The notes below the pieces were generated by a model that searched no databases, was not told where the DNA came from, and saw only the letters and a program-made list of their open reading frames with translations. 64,000 nucleotides of DNA from Aquamicrobium sp. LC103 (GTDB taxonomy: Bacteria > Pseudomonadota > Alphaproteobacteria > Rhizobiales > Rhizobiaceae): assembly GCF_001014615.2 (NCBI RefSeq), contig NZ_LBCQ02000017.1:99634-163633 (forward strand), given 5' to 3'. The position numbers and the translations under genes were made by a program. Positions 1 through 8,621 of this stretch are shown piece after piece. Numbering within the stretch: the first letter of the stretch is position 1; each line of letters starts with the position of its first letter.

Positions 1-2
1 CG

Positions 3-173
3 CCGACGCTGGATCGGCAGCGCATGTCGCTGCTGCAGCTACAGGTCGACCGCCTCGCTCGCCACGGCTTCATCGATGACGGATTCGACGTGACCGACTG
101 GGCGGAGCCGAAGCTGCTCGAAACCGCTGCACGGCTTGCATTAACATCACGGCCGACCACGCCCGCTTTCTGA
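3..173 (+). CDS. C-terminal fragment of a protein, possibly an ABC transporter substrate-binding protein
   Basis: An open frame enters from the left edge and stops at TGA 171-173, giving 56 residues. The amphipathic text with a DVTDWAEPKLLE stretch resembles the C-terminal helices of NMT1/THI5-like (nitrate/taurine/aliphatic sulfonate type) periplasmic binding proteins, which often end in a helix carrying a W-x-x-P/A-x-L pattern. The other two forward frames stop inside the same stretch (tga at 82-84 and 94-96). Most of the gene lies outside the window, so the family call is weak. Nothing in this window continues it. Confidence 0.35.
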   Translation, partial: PTLDRQRMSLLQLQVDRLARHGFIDDGFDVTDWAEPKLLETAARLALTSRPTTPAF

Positions 174-608
174 CAAAACATTCAAGGGATATGGCGCCAA
201 ATTATTCGGAAAACGAGCGACGTTGCTCCTCAAGAGCCAGACGGTTGTTATCGACGGATCTCTGAGAGAACCGCCCTTCGCCGTATGCAATCTCTGGACC
301 CGCTCGCGCACAACACTCAGCCTTTTCGGGCCTGTCTTCATCACCTGCAAGGGTGCACCTCCTCTGAGGTTGGAAGGAAGTCCGTTTGCAGGAAAAGCTG
401 GTGGAAAGTGGAAGTAAACGGCGAGAGCTCTTACAACACCACCGTTTTCCTGTGGTTCAGAGCGATTGCGTTCCAAACGCAAAACTCTGCCGGAAGCCGG
501 AGTTTTCGTTAAACTTCCGGTTACTGGGCTCACAACTACTGATACCAGCATTCGTCGGCAGTCCCTGTGTGATACTTCGCTCACCATAAGCTGCCGGTCG
601 TCTTCAGT
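174..608. other. Intergenic stretch with no recognisable gene
   Basis: About 435 bases lie between the truncated ORF and the end of the aldo/keto reductase gene. Several overlapping frames are open, the longest being 146 codons on the minus strand, but none reads like a protein family and none has a convincing ribosome binding site. The only structure I see is the hairpin at 481-506. Confidence 0.5.
481..506. terminator. Imperfect hairpin, possible terminator
   Basis: AAAACT pairs with AGTTTT and CCGG pairs with CCGG around an AAG loop, with a CTG bulge in the left arm. The T-rich right end resembles a weak intrinsic terminator on the plus strand, and the A-rich left end would serve the minus strand. 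It lies about 100 bases beyond the stop of the minus-strand reductase gene, so it could end either transcript. It has no long U-tract. Confidence 0.3.
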
Positions 609-2033
<1,425 letters not shown>

Positions 2034-2036
2034 GTC

Positions 2037-2096
2037 CGTAAAGCCTACGCGTTGGTTGAATCCGGAATCATGATCGGAAAGATAGTGCTCGGAGGT
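2037..2096 (+). pseudogene. Remnant of an MDR-family (zinc-type) quinone oxidoreductase C-terminus
   Basis: About 20 codons read RKAYALVESGIMIGKIVL followed by GG. This matches the typical end of medium-chain dehydrogenase/quinone oxidoreductases, where an A-x-x-x-x-E-S-G-x-x-x-G-K-x-V-L motif precedes the last residues. Upstream the frame dies at once and downstream it runs into unrelated sequence, so only the tail of the gene survives. It sits between an aldo/keto reductase and a LysR gene. The match is by motif memory only, and a chance resemblance is possible. Confidence 0.45.
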
Positions 2097-2211
2097 TACT
2101 GGGCAGCGGCTATGAAGCGATCTATTGCAAGCGGGACATCCACGAGCGTGTGGCCAAAAGGGCTATCCCACTCGACACCTATTGCCTTCGCGTTGTGCCC
2201 GTTCTCAGCTT

Positions 2212-3111
2212 TTACGCTCTCCAGCGCGCCTTGAGAAAATCGATTAAGGCACGGAGCTTTGGCATCACATGTGTGCGTGATGGATAATAGAGATAGAAAC
2301 CGGGTGATGACGGCGTGATATCCTCGAGAACGCGTTCAAGTTGACCGCTTCTTACGAAGCCATCGACAAGTTCATCAAGCTCGTAAGCAAGTCCCAGCCC
2401 TTGGGTTGCCGCGAAAATTTTGGCATTGCTCTCGTTTACGATCAGGCTGCCCTTCACCGCTACTTTGAGTTCCTCCCCTTCCCGCTCGAACTCCCAGCGA
2501 TACAATTCACCGGAGCTGCTTCCCCGAAACTGGATGCATCGGTGAAATCTTAGGTCCTCGGCCGTGGTGGGCCTTCCATGGCGAGCAAAATAGTCCGGCG
2601 AGCCCACCACCGAGAGCCTTAGTGGCGGTGTTAAGCGGACTGCGACCATGTCAGCCTCGAGCATTTCTCCCAATCGTATTCCAGCGTCAAAACCCTCTCT
2701 CGATAGATCGGCAAAGCCGTCATCAACAAAGATCTCCAATGACACATTGGGATATATGTTCGCGAAGTCTTGCATGATCGGCTCGATGACGATTGGCATG
2801 GCGACCCGGGGTAAGTTAATTCGCAACAGGCCTTTGGGTTCGCTGCTCAGTTCTCTTACGGCAAGCAACGCCCGCAACGTGCCGTCGACAAGCGGACCAG
2901 CGTTGGTCACGAATTGCTGGCCTGCCTCCGTCAAACCGACACTCCTCGTCGTGCGGGTGAGAAGCGGCACGCCAAGTCGAGATTCAAGCTTGGATACAGT
3001 CTGACTGAGGGCGGAGCGAGTCACGCCAAACGAGCGTGCTGCCTCGGTGAAATTACGAGTCGACGCGACTTTGAGGAATGCCACAACACCATCGAGATCA
3101 TCCAATTCCAT
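2212..3111 (-). CDS. LysR-family transcriptional regulator
   Basis: A 299-residue LysR-type regulator. The N-terminal winged helix-turn-helix is clear (FTEAARSFGVTRSALSQTVS, about residues 21-40, then LESRLGVPLLTRTTR). The rest is the usual type-2 periplasmic-binding fold effector domain ending in PSRTHVMPKLRALIDFLK. This sub-group usually sits beside, and controls, an oxidoreductase gene. Here it is divergent from the Tat-signal short-chain dehydrogenase at 3230, with 118 bases between the start codons, so that gene is the likely target. The ATG at 3111 lies inside an 8-bp inverted repeat (3110-3132), which suggests autoregulation. AGGA lies about 10 bases upstream of the start. Confidence 0.92.
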   Translation of the reverse strand: MELDDLDGVVAFLKVASTRNFTEAARSFGVTRSALSQTVSKLESRLGVPLLTRTTRSVGLTEAGQQFVTNAGPLVDGTLRALLAVRELSSEPKGLLRINLPRVAMPIVIEPIMQDFANIYPNVSLEIFVDDGFADLSREGFDAGIRLGEMLEADMVAVRLTPPLRLSVVGSPDYFARHGRPTTAEDLRFHRCIQFRGSSSGELYRWEFEREGEELKVAVKGSLIVNESNAKIFAATQGLGLAYELDELVDGFVRSGQLERVLEDITPSSPGFYLYYPSRTHVMPKLRALIDFLKARWRA

Positions 3112-3132
3112 ACGTTAATTTTCCTAACGTAT
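3110..3132. promoter_or_regulatory. Inverted repeat, candidate LysR operator
   Basis: ATACGTTA and TAACGTAT form a perfect 8-bp inverted repeat with a 7-base spacer. It overlaps the LysR start codon and lies about 98 bases before the divergent dehydrogenase start. Position and symmetry suit a LysR-type recognition site that represses its own gene and activates the neighbour. Binding is inferred. Confidence 0.55.
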
Positions 3133-3229
3133 TTGTCCAGCTCTCGACAGCTTATCAAAACAAACGTGGTCGTGCAGACTCTTTTGCCATGCGATCGATA
3201 TGCCGAATACAGAGTAAGGAGATAACACG

Positions 3230-4201
3230 ATGAGCTCTGGCAATAGTTTTCAGACTCACGATAACGCGCGACGTGACTTCCTTCGCAATAGCCTGATTGT
3301 CGGTACGGTCGTCTCGAGCTCCGGCATGGCGAACACATCGGCAGAGGGACGGGAGGCCACCACGAACGGCGTGCTTGCCGGCCGGGTAGCGTTGGTGACA
3401 GGCGCCGCCCGCGGCATCGGACGCGCCATATCCGAGGCTTATGTGCGCGAAGGCGCTGCTGTGGCGATGGTGGACCTCGCCGATCCGGACGCCGTTCCTC
3501 CGGTCGACGGTTATCGTACCGCCAATATGCAGGAGTTCGACGAAGCTGTAGCTGCTGCGGTGAGGTTCGGCGGGCGCGTGCTGAAGATTCAAGCCGATGT
3601 CCGTATACCTGACGAGATGGGGACGGCGGTGGAACGCGCGATGTCGGAGTTCGGAGGTCTCGACATCGTGGTCGCTAACGCGGGTTGTGTGCGCTGGCAT
3701 AGTTTTGCCGAGGGTACGGAACTTGATTGGAAAAGCGTCTTCGACGTCAACGTCCATGGCGTATTCAATAGCTTCAAGGCGGCCATACCCGCGCTGCGAC
3801 AGCGCGGTACAGGTCGACTGATCGCCATCTCTTCCATCGGCGGGCGCCAAGGCGTCCCCGGCAACGGCGCTTACACCTCGACCAAGTGGGCGGTCATAGG
3901 CCTCACCAAGCAGGCGGCGCTCGAGTTGGGGCCTGATAACATAACGGTCAACTCTATCGCGCCAGGTCCGACCGACACACCCATGTACCGGTCGCAAGGC
4001 CAGATCCGATCGATGGGAGTAACGACATCGGAAGATCAGGATCGCATTATCGGCCCCATGCTGCCGCTTGGAGATCTTTCTGTGTTGGAACCAAAGGCCA
4101 TCGCAGATGCTGCGGTATTTCTCGCCAGTGAAGCTGCAAGTTCGATTTCCGGTATCTCGCTCGATGTAGCGCGCGGATACAATGCTTCCTATACGGCATG
4201 A
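3230..4201 (+). CDS. Tat-signal short-chain dehydrogenase/reductase
   Basis: A 323-residue short-chain dehydrogenase with an N-terminal twin-arginine signal (ARRDFLRNSLIVG, about residues 14-26, then a hydrophobic stretch and an AxA-like region near 37). The Rossmann motif TGAARGIG is at about 56-63, NAG near 141, the catalytic Ser in ISSIGG and the Tyr/Lys pair in YTSTK. Between strand 2 and strand 3 there is an insert of roughly 25 residues (DGYRTANMQEFDEAV and onward) like that of SDRs that hold NAD tightly, such as the mycofactocin-linked group. Export of a folded, cofactor-loaded enzyme would explain the Tat signal. AAGGAG stands 9 bases before the ATG. Divergent LysR control is likely. 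The substrate is unknown. Confidence 0.88.
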   Translation: MSSGNSFQTHDNARRDFLRNSLIVGTVVSSSGMANTSAEGREATTNGVLAGRVALVTGAARGIGRAISEAYVREGAAVAMVDLADPDAVPPVDGYRTANMQEFDEAVAAAVRFGGRVLKIQADVRIPDEMGTAVERAMSEFGGLDIVVANAGCVRWHSFAEGTELDWKSVFDVNVHGVFNSFKAAIPALRQRGTGRLIAISSIGGRQGVPGNGAYTSTKWAVIGLTKQAALELGPDNITVNSIAPGPTDTPMYRSQGQIRSMGVTTSEDQDRIIGPMLPLGDLSVLEPKAIADAAVFLASEAASSISGISLDVARGYNASYTA

Positions 4202-4267
4202 GATCAGCGTTCCAGCAATTCCGATCCGTGCGAAAGTGTCGAGCGATCAAGTTGGCAGGCGCACGCA

Positions 4268-4711
4268 TCAGTGCGTCGTTCCAGCCAGTTCCGTTAAGGA
4301 CACGCACAAATCGGCCAGTTGCCCAGGCGCCCGATTCGAAATCGTGCGGAGAAGCCTTTGGTCTGCCGTCACAAAGCGTGCCTGCTTCTGGCGCGCTAGC
4401 GCGAGATAGATACAATCATAGGCGGGGTGCGACAGGCTAATTGCCAGTTCGGTGGCGGGTTCCAGCAACCCTTGCATGGATGCGAAATCGATACCCGAGC
4501 GTTCAAGTAAGCGGCTCGCCAGTATCGCTTCCTCGAGAAGCAACTGACCGCGCTGAACCTTTTTGTAGAGGATGTTGGCGGATTCAGCGATCAGCAATTG
4601 AGGCGCAACAAACTGAAACGCTAACCTCAATCCGAGGGCGTTTTCCGTGCCCTCTTCCTTGATCACCCACTTCACGGCGATGCTGGCGTCGATGACAAGC
4701 GTCTCCTTCAG
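4268..4711 (-). CDS. vapC: PIN-domain ribonuclease toxin (VapC family)
   Basis: A toxin of the VapC type, expected to cleave RNA with a metal-dependent PIN active site. All four acidic positions are visible if the gene starts upstream of the first ATG/GTG-like codon: Asp in LVIDASIAVKW, Glu in LIAESANIL, Asp in PAYDCIYLALA and Asp in FVTADQRLL. The codon encoding Val-Lys-Trp at 4675 is a GTG, but starting there would remove the first catalytic Asp. The only start after the in-frame stop that keeps it is CTG at 4711, which overlaps the antitoxin stop as CTGA. That gives 147 residues, normal for the family. The toxin is probably translationally coupled to the antitoxin. Confidence 0.85.
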   Translation of the reverse strand: MKETLVIDASIAVKWVIKEEGTENALGLRLAFQFVAPQLLIAESANILYKKVQRGQLLLEEAILASRLLERSGIDFASMQGLLEPATELAISLSHPAYDCIYLALARQKQARFVTADQRLLRTISNRAPGQLADLCVSLTELAGTTH

Positions 4712-4947
4712 CGCTCGTCACGTCCTTCACGCAACAAGACTTCGGAGGGGGTCTGCTGGCGGGATGCGGTCAGTCTGCGCAGATCAAGGGCAAGATCATC
4801 GAATGTGGGCTCAACCTCGGCTTGCAGCGCCTGGCGTAAGATCTCCCGATGCTCGGCTTCCGCCGACCGGCCATGGCGGGCGGCGCGAATTTTCAGTTTG
4901 ACGATCAATTCGTCGTCGAGATTTCGAACGTGCAGGTTGCCAGGCAT
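4708..4947 (-). CDS. vapB: VapB/FitA-type ribbon-helix-helix antitoxin
   Basis: A 79-residue antitoxin. The N-terminal ribbon-helix-helix (LHVRNLDDELIVKLKIRAA, then GRSAEAEHREILRQAL) is typical of FitA-like antitoxins of VapC. The rest is an acidic and basic tail that would wrap the toxin. I start at the ATG at 4947 because GGGAG lies 8 bases upstream; the frame is open further upstream, but the added text is hydrophobic and unlike the family. The stop codon overlaps the toxin start. A near-perfect palindrome just upstream (4955-4976) is the expected operator for autoregulation by the toxin-antitoxin complex. Confidence 0.88.
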   Translation of the reverse strand: MPGNLHVRNLDDELIVKLKIRAARHGRSAEAEHREILRQALQAEVEPTFDDLALDLRRLTASRQQTPSEVLLREGRDER

Positions 4948-4954
4948 GATGATG

Positions 4955-4976
4955 CTCCCAATGAGATCATTGAGAG
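4955..4976. promoter_or_regulatory. Palindrome upstream of vapBC, candidate operator
   Basis: CAATGA-GA-TCATTG (4959-4972) is a perfect 6+2+6 palindrome, and it extends to 10-bp arms with one mismatch across 4955-4976. It ends a few bases from the antitoxin ribosome binding site, where ribbon-helix-helix antitoxins usually bind. Its function is inferred from position. Confidence 0.55.
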
Positions 4977-5414
4977 CAAAGATAGCAACAGGAAAAACGC
5001 ATTTCAAGGAAAACGCGGAAGGGAGGACGGAGAAAACAGAAAAGAGATCGGGCATCCGATGCGACCAATCGGATATGAACCAAACACTGGTCGGGGTGAG
5101 GGGCGGCGTCGACTATCGCCGCCTATGGCAGCTATCGTCCTATGCCGGTTTTTTTTCATTGACGACCTGGTCGGCTACAGCACAATGAGCTTTGACAGCC
5201 TTCGCTATGTGGCAGCGGTTGACGGTTTCGCCGCCGATGCGCGCAGCGGCGAGCAGCTCTTTGCCTCACCAGAAGCTGCTCCTCGATCTCTGACCGAAGC
5301 GCTCACCAAGCATCCGCAGTGAACGTGCCCCCAGCCTTGCGTCGGCTCGGATCTGGCGACCCGGCAGCGCTCACGCCTATCTGAGGTTGGTGCGGTCTGC
5401 TGCAGAGGTGGCAA
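4977..5414. other. Intergenic stretch, no recognised gene
   Basis: Open frames on both strands exist but none resembles a known family. A perfect 7-bp inverted repeat GGCGGCG-N8-CGCCGCC lies at 5102-5123, and a run of eight or more T follows at about 5149-5156, too far away for a classic terminator. The vapBC promoter presumably lies at the left end. Nothing else can be supported. Confidence 0.45.
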
Positions 5415-6530
5415 TCACTCAAATGTGCGCGCTTCCGTGGAATACTGCGCAACGGCATTCCACTGAAGGTTACACCCGGCGCCGGGTTTATCGGAAACTT
5501 GGAACTTACCATTTCGTATCGTGGGAAAGCTTTTCAACAGCGTGCGAACTGGATCGGTGCCCGTGTGCTCGGGAATATACTCGACCGCCATGATTGCGTT
5601 GTGCGCGCAAGCGAGATGCACATGCAGATAAGGAAACACATGGGGAATTGCCTTTCTGCCATGGGCAGCGGCAAGCGATAACGCATTCATGGCGGTCGTT
5701 ATGCCTCCGCTGCCTGTGGCGTCCACCCGCAGGATATCAACATTTTGTACAAGATCGGCGTAGCTATAAAGATCAAGTACATCCTCGCCCACGGCAATAG
5801 GCGTCCTGAGCTTGGAGCGTAATTCTCCGACAAGGCGCCATTGCTGAGGCAGAAAGGGATCCTCGATAAATGCAAGGCCACAGTCATCGATCCGGCGGCA
5901 TGTATCTAGTGCCTCGGAAATCGTCCGCCACGACCAGTGAGTCTCTACAGCCAACGATGCACACCCCTCAAAACGGGATGCAAGCGCTCTGAGATAGGTG
6001 GCATTGGTAATTGCGTCCGTTCCCTTGATCATGATCTTGATCAAGGTTTCACCATTCTCGCAGTGGCGATCGATTTCGCCTTCGATCTCGGTTATTGGAC
6101 GATCGGCGTAAGAGAAGCCGACAACCGGCATCGCGCGAATCTCGGTTCGCAGCCCGCCAAGCAATATGTAGAGAGGAAGCCCGGCAACTTTCGACGTAAT
6201 ATCCCAAAGAGCAACGTCGATCAGACCCAGCGCCCGAACATAAGATGCCCTTGCCGGCACCTGAGACGTTTCACTCTCGAAATTGAAAGCTTGGCGCATG
6301 AGCGCGTCTTGCCCCAAGAGCCGTGGCGCCAGCGCCTGCAGACTTTCGAACGATTGGCTTCCGCTCTTGTATCCGATCGCAAACCCTTCGATGCCGGCAT
6401 TTGTTACGATACGCAGGCAGACGTAGTCACGGGATGTGATCCTGACTGAACCGAGATTGATAGGCTTCTGCAGGGGAAGACTGCAACTCGCGATCTCCAC
6501 ACGCTTGATCTTGATACCGCTGTCAGCCAT
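5415..6530 (-). CDS. Mandelate racemase/muconate lactonizing enzyme family protein (enolase superfamily)
   Basis: A 371-residue member of the enolase superfamily, which abstracts a proton next to a carboxylate using Mg2+. The acid/base lysines lie in LIKIMIKG (about 165 and 169). The metal ligands appear as Glu in LAVETHW (about 196, often Asp in relatives), Glu in FIEDP (about 223) and Glu in AVGED (about 249). A histidine in IPHVFPYLHVH is the candidate second base. Start at ATG 6530, with GAGGAG 9 bases upstream; the frame is open 25 codons further but without a ribosome site. It is the last gene of the unit that begins at 8403, so it probably serves the same pathway as the amidase and AroQ-like genes. 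The reaction is unknown. Confidence 0.88.
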   Translation of the reverse strand: MADSGIKIKRVEIASCSLPLQKPINLGSVRITSRDYVCLRIVTNAGIEGFAIGYKSGSQSFESLQALAPRLLGQDALMRQAFNFESETSQVPARASYVRALGLIDVALWDITSKVAGLPLYILLGGLRTEIRAMPVVGFSYADRPITEIEGEIDRHCENGETLIKIMIKGTDAITNATYLRALASRFEGCASLAVETHWSWRTISEALDTCRRIDDCGLAFIEDPFLPQQWRLVGELRSKLRTPIAVGEDVLDLYSYADLVQNVDILRVDATGSGGITTAMNALSLAAAHGRKAIPHVFPYLHVHLACAHNAIMAVEYIPEHTGTDPVRTLLKSFPTIRNGKFQVSDKPGAGCNLQWNAVAQYSTEARTFE

Positions 6531-6681
6531 CGTTGGCGCTCCTCTATCATGCAGGCAAGTGTCAGCCATCGAAAACCCATGCTTGTCCGGAATTTTGCCA
6601 AACAAAACTCTTCAGCATATTCGGGTTATGCTGACGGGCACCCAATAGAATTACGGATCTTTTAATTATGACGAACGTGAA

Positions 6682-7596
6682 CTATTTTATGAATTCCTTA
6701 TTCACCTTACATACGTAAGTAGATTTTGGATTCATGATCTGGGTTGCTCGCCCCTCGGCGATCGACGACAGAAGCATGTACGCATCGGGCTCTGAAAAGC
6801 CGTAGTCGTCGGCCAGCCAATAGATCATTTCCCGGTAGGCAACGCGCATCGCATCCTCAAGAGGCCGACCTAGGCCGATCACGCCGATATGCGTATCGTT
6901 CTCAAACCGGGGCCATACCATGCGCGAAGGCCGGTCCTTAACCTCGACCGCGAGCGTGACGCGTGCTCCGATATCGATGGCGCCCACTCCGCAAACCTCG
7001 CCATCTCCCTGACGCGCGTGGCAATCACCAATATACAGATAGGCTCCATCGACCTGAATCGGCAGATAGATGGTACATCCGGGCGCAACCTCCTGCACGT
7101 CGATGTTACCGCCGTGTTCGCCGTTATCGATGCTCAATATGCCGCCGAAGGACGGCGCGACCCCGATGGCTCCAACCATTGGCGCAGCAGGAATCCTGCG
7201 GTTTTCGTCCCAATGAATTATGCCATCCGCGACGCGTATCGGCTTGAACCTGGTGAACTCGGGCTGGCGCTGAAAGATCCAGTCTTGGAACAGGCCGCTG
7301 TGCGGCATGAGACCCGTAAGCCCGAATTCATCCAGTTGCATGGATTTGATCTGGACGCAAAGCACCTGGCCCGCTTTGGCACCTTTCACCTCAATCGGCC
7401 CGGTGAGGGGATTGAAATACGGGAACCGGAGATCTTCTGGCGTCACCACGGATTCAAGTGATGTGACCAGACCGCCGTTATAAGCAATCTCACACTCTAT
7501 GGTGACATCATCCCCTGGGGAGATGTGATCGACATATGCATCAGCAGCGGTCAGCTGATATTTGAGATTTTCTTTGCTGATAAACTTTTCTGGCAT
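6682..7596 (-). CDS. Acetamidase/formamidase family protein
   Basis: A 304-residue protein of the FmdA/AmdA family, metal-dependent amidases that hydrolyse formamide, acetamide or related short amides to ammonia and acid. Family landmarks are present: PEDLRFPYFNPLTGPIEVKG near residue 62, the central GAIGVAPSFGGI, and the metal-site text GDCHARQGDGEVCG around 195. Length is normal. I use ATG 7596; the in-frame TTG four codons upstream is possible. Placement in the same direction as the AroQ-like, NIPSNAP and enolase-superfamily genes, downstream of a TGGACC box pair, suggests that amide cleavage is a step of the MocR-controlled pathway. The actual substrate is not known. Confidence 0.9.
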   Translation of the reverse strand: MPEKFISKENLKYQLTAADAYVDHISPGDDVTIECEIAYNGGLVTSLESVVTPEDLRFPYFNPLTGPIEVKGAKAGQVLCVQIKSMQLDEFGLTGLMPHSGLFQDWIFQRQPEFTRFKPIRVADGIIHWDENRRIPAAPMVGAIGVAPSFGGILSIDNGEHGGNIDVQEVAPGCTIYLPIQVDGAYLYIGDCHARQGDGEVCGVGAIDIGARVTLAVEVKDRPSRMVWPRFENDTHIGVIGLGRPLEDAMRVAYREMIYWLADDYGFSEPDAYMLLSSIAEGRATQIMNPKSTYVCKVNKEFIK

Positions 7597-7620
7597 CACT
7601 TTATCCAATCACGCTTGGGT

Positions 7621-8067
7621 TTAGCGGGGGGCGAGCAAATCTGCCTGGGCATCGATGGCATAGAGATAGCTATGGTAGCCAAACCCCGCGACGACACCCT
7701 TCGCAACCTTCGAAACGTAGGATTCGTTGTGAGACCACTCGCGACGATGGATGTTCGACAGATGCACCTCGACGACCGGGGACTGCGATATTTTCAGCGC
7801 ATCGGCGATCGCGACGGACGTGGCCAGCCAAGCACCCGGATTGATGACAATAGCGGCGTTCAAAGATCGGGCTTCATGGATCCAGTCGATCAGAAAACCC
7901 TCATGATTGGTTTGCCGGAAAAACGTCAGGTCGAGATTGCGCAGGCCAGCACGTTTACGGCACATAGCCTCAATCTCTTCAAGGGTTGTGGTGCCGTACA
8001 CCTCCGGTTCGCGGGTGCCGAGGAGATTTAAGGAAGGTCCGTTCAGAACAACGATCTTTGGTACCAT
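7621..8067 (-). CDS. aroQ: Type II 3-dehydroquinate dehydratase-like protein
   Basis: A 148-residue protein matching type II dehydroquinase over its full length: LNGPSLNLLGTREPEVYG at the N-terminus (with the catalytic Tyr of REPEVYG), FRQTNHEGFLIDWI, INPGAW, and EVHLSNIHRREWSHN. Type II enzymes interconvert 3-dehydroquinate and 3-dehydroshikimate. One oddity: the usual GA-Y/L-THTS segment reads GAWLATS, so the Thr-His pair next to the substrate pocket is lost. That may mean altered specificity rather than shikimate biosynthesis. ATG 8067 has AGAGGG 5 bases upstream. It lies 9 bases after the NIPSNAP gene in a catabolic unit, which also argues against a housekeeping role. Confidence 0.88.
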   Translation of the reverse strand: MVPKIVVLNGPSLNLLGTREPEVYGTTTLEEIEAMCRKRAGLRNLDLTFFRQTNHEGFLIDWIHEARSLNAAIVINPGAWLATSVAIADALKISQSPVVEVHLSNIHRREWSHNESYVSKVAKGVVAGFGYHSYLYAIDAQADLLAPR

Positions 8068-8076
8068 GGCGCCCTC

Positions 8077-8403
8077 TTACTGGGTCAGCGTTGTCAAAAC
8101 AGGCTGAAGGATCCGGTTCGTCGTATATCTCACCAAAGGCCCGTCCTTGTCGGTTTCCGCCCAAACCGTTTGCCACTCCTCATCTTTCATGAAAGCGGCC
8201 ATCTTCTCTTCCCGCTCCGCGAGGTTCTTCCACTCGAGTATGTATATGAACTGATCGTTGGCCTCTCCGATGACGACCGTCCAGCATCCCACCGGCCGGA
8301 TTCCCAGTCGCTTGAAAATGCCGATCGTGTGGTTTTCGAAACGTTGAACGACATGTCCGAGTTTCTTGGGCGCGGCGTGGTAAATTCGCATTTCGTGGAT
8401 CAT
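8077..8403 (-). CDS. NIPSNAP family protein
   Basis: A 108-residue dimeric alpha/beta-barrel protein of the NIPSNAP family. It starts with the typical MIHEMRIYHAAPKKL and carries the IGEANDQFIYILEWKNLAEREEKM core. No enzymatic activity is firmly known for bacterial members, though they are frequent in catabolic gene clusters. It is the first gene of the unit NIPSNAP-AroQ-amidase-enolase superfamily, and its start lies 70 bases from the nearest TGGACC box (8473-8502), so the promoter must be just upstream. Confidence 0.88.
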   Translation of the reverse strand: MIHEMRIYHAAPKKLGHVVQRFENHTIGIFKRLGIRPVGCWTVVIGEANDQFIYILEWKNLAEREEKMAAFMKDEEWQTVWAETDKDGPLVRYTTNRILQPVLTTLTQ

Positions 8404-8472
8404 GGTGCTCTTCCTCTCTGGCGACTGCTTTATCCCTCAACCCAGCCATAACGCAATTGTGGCGAGGAAAAA

Positions 8473-8502
8473 GGTCCAATATCTGACGAAATGAAGGGTC
8501 CA
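8473..8502 (-). promoter_or_regulatory. MocR box pair A (TGGACC direct repeats, 24-nt period)
   Basis: Read on the minus strand, two TGGACC hexamers lie exactly 24 nt apart (AAAC-TGGACC-N16-AT-TGGACC-TT). The same arrangement with the same spacing occurs at 13722-13751 and 15409-15438. MocR/GabR-type regulators are known to bind paired direct repeats. This pair lies 70-99 nt upstream of the NIPSNAP start and reads in the direction of that unit. The remaining bases between 8404 and 8621 hold no gene. Confidence 0.7.
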
Positions 8503-8621
8503 GTTTATCTCGTAGCCGAAGCTTTGGGCGAGCTTCCGATCTCGGATCGTTGTCCCGAGTTCGGATATTCTTTTGAGGCCTGACGTTGCGGCAAAGCGTA
8601 AAGCCGCTGCATCCCCGTGCC

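Noticed and set aside
147..587. 146-codon minus-strand open frame at the left end
   Set aside because: No recognisable motif, no ribosome site, and basic/Pro-rich composition typical of a chance frame in GC-rich DNA.
5102..5156. GC-rich inverted repeat followed by a T-run as an intrinsic terminator
   Set aside because: The T-run begins about 25 bases after the stem, too far for a classic terminator, and no gene ends just upstream on the plus strand.
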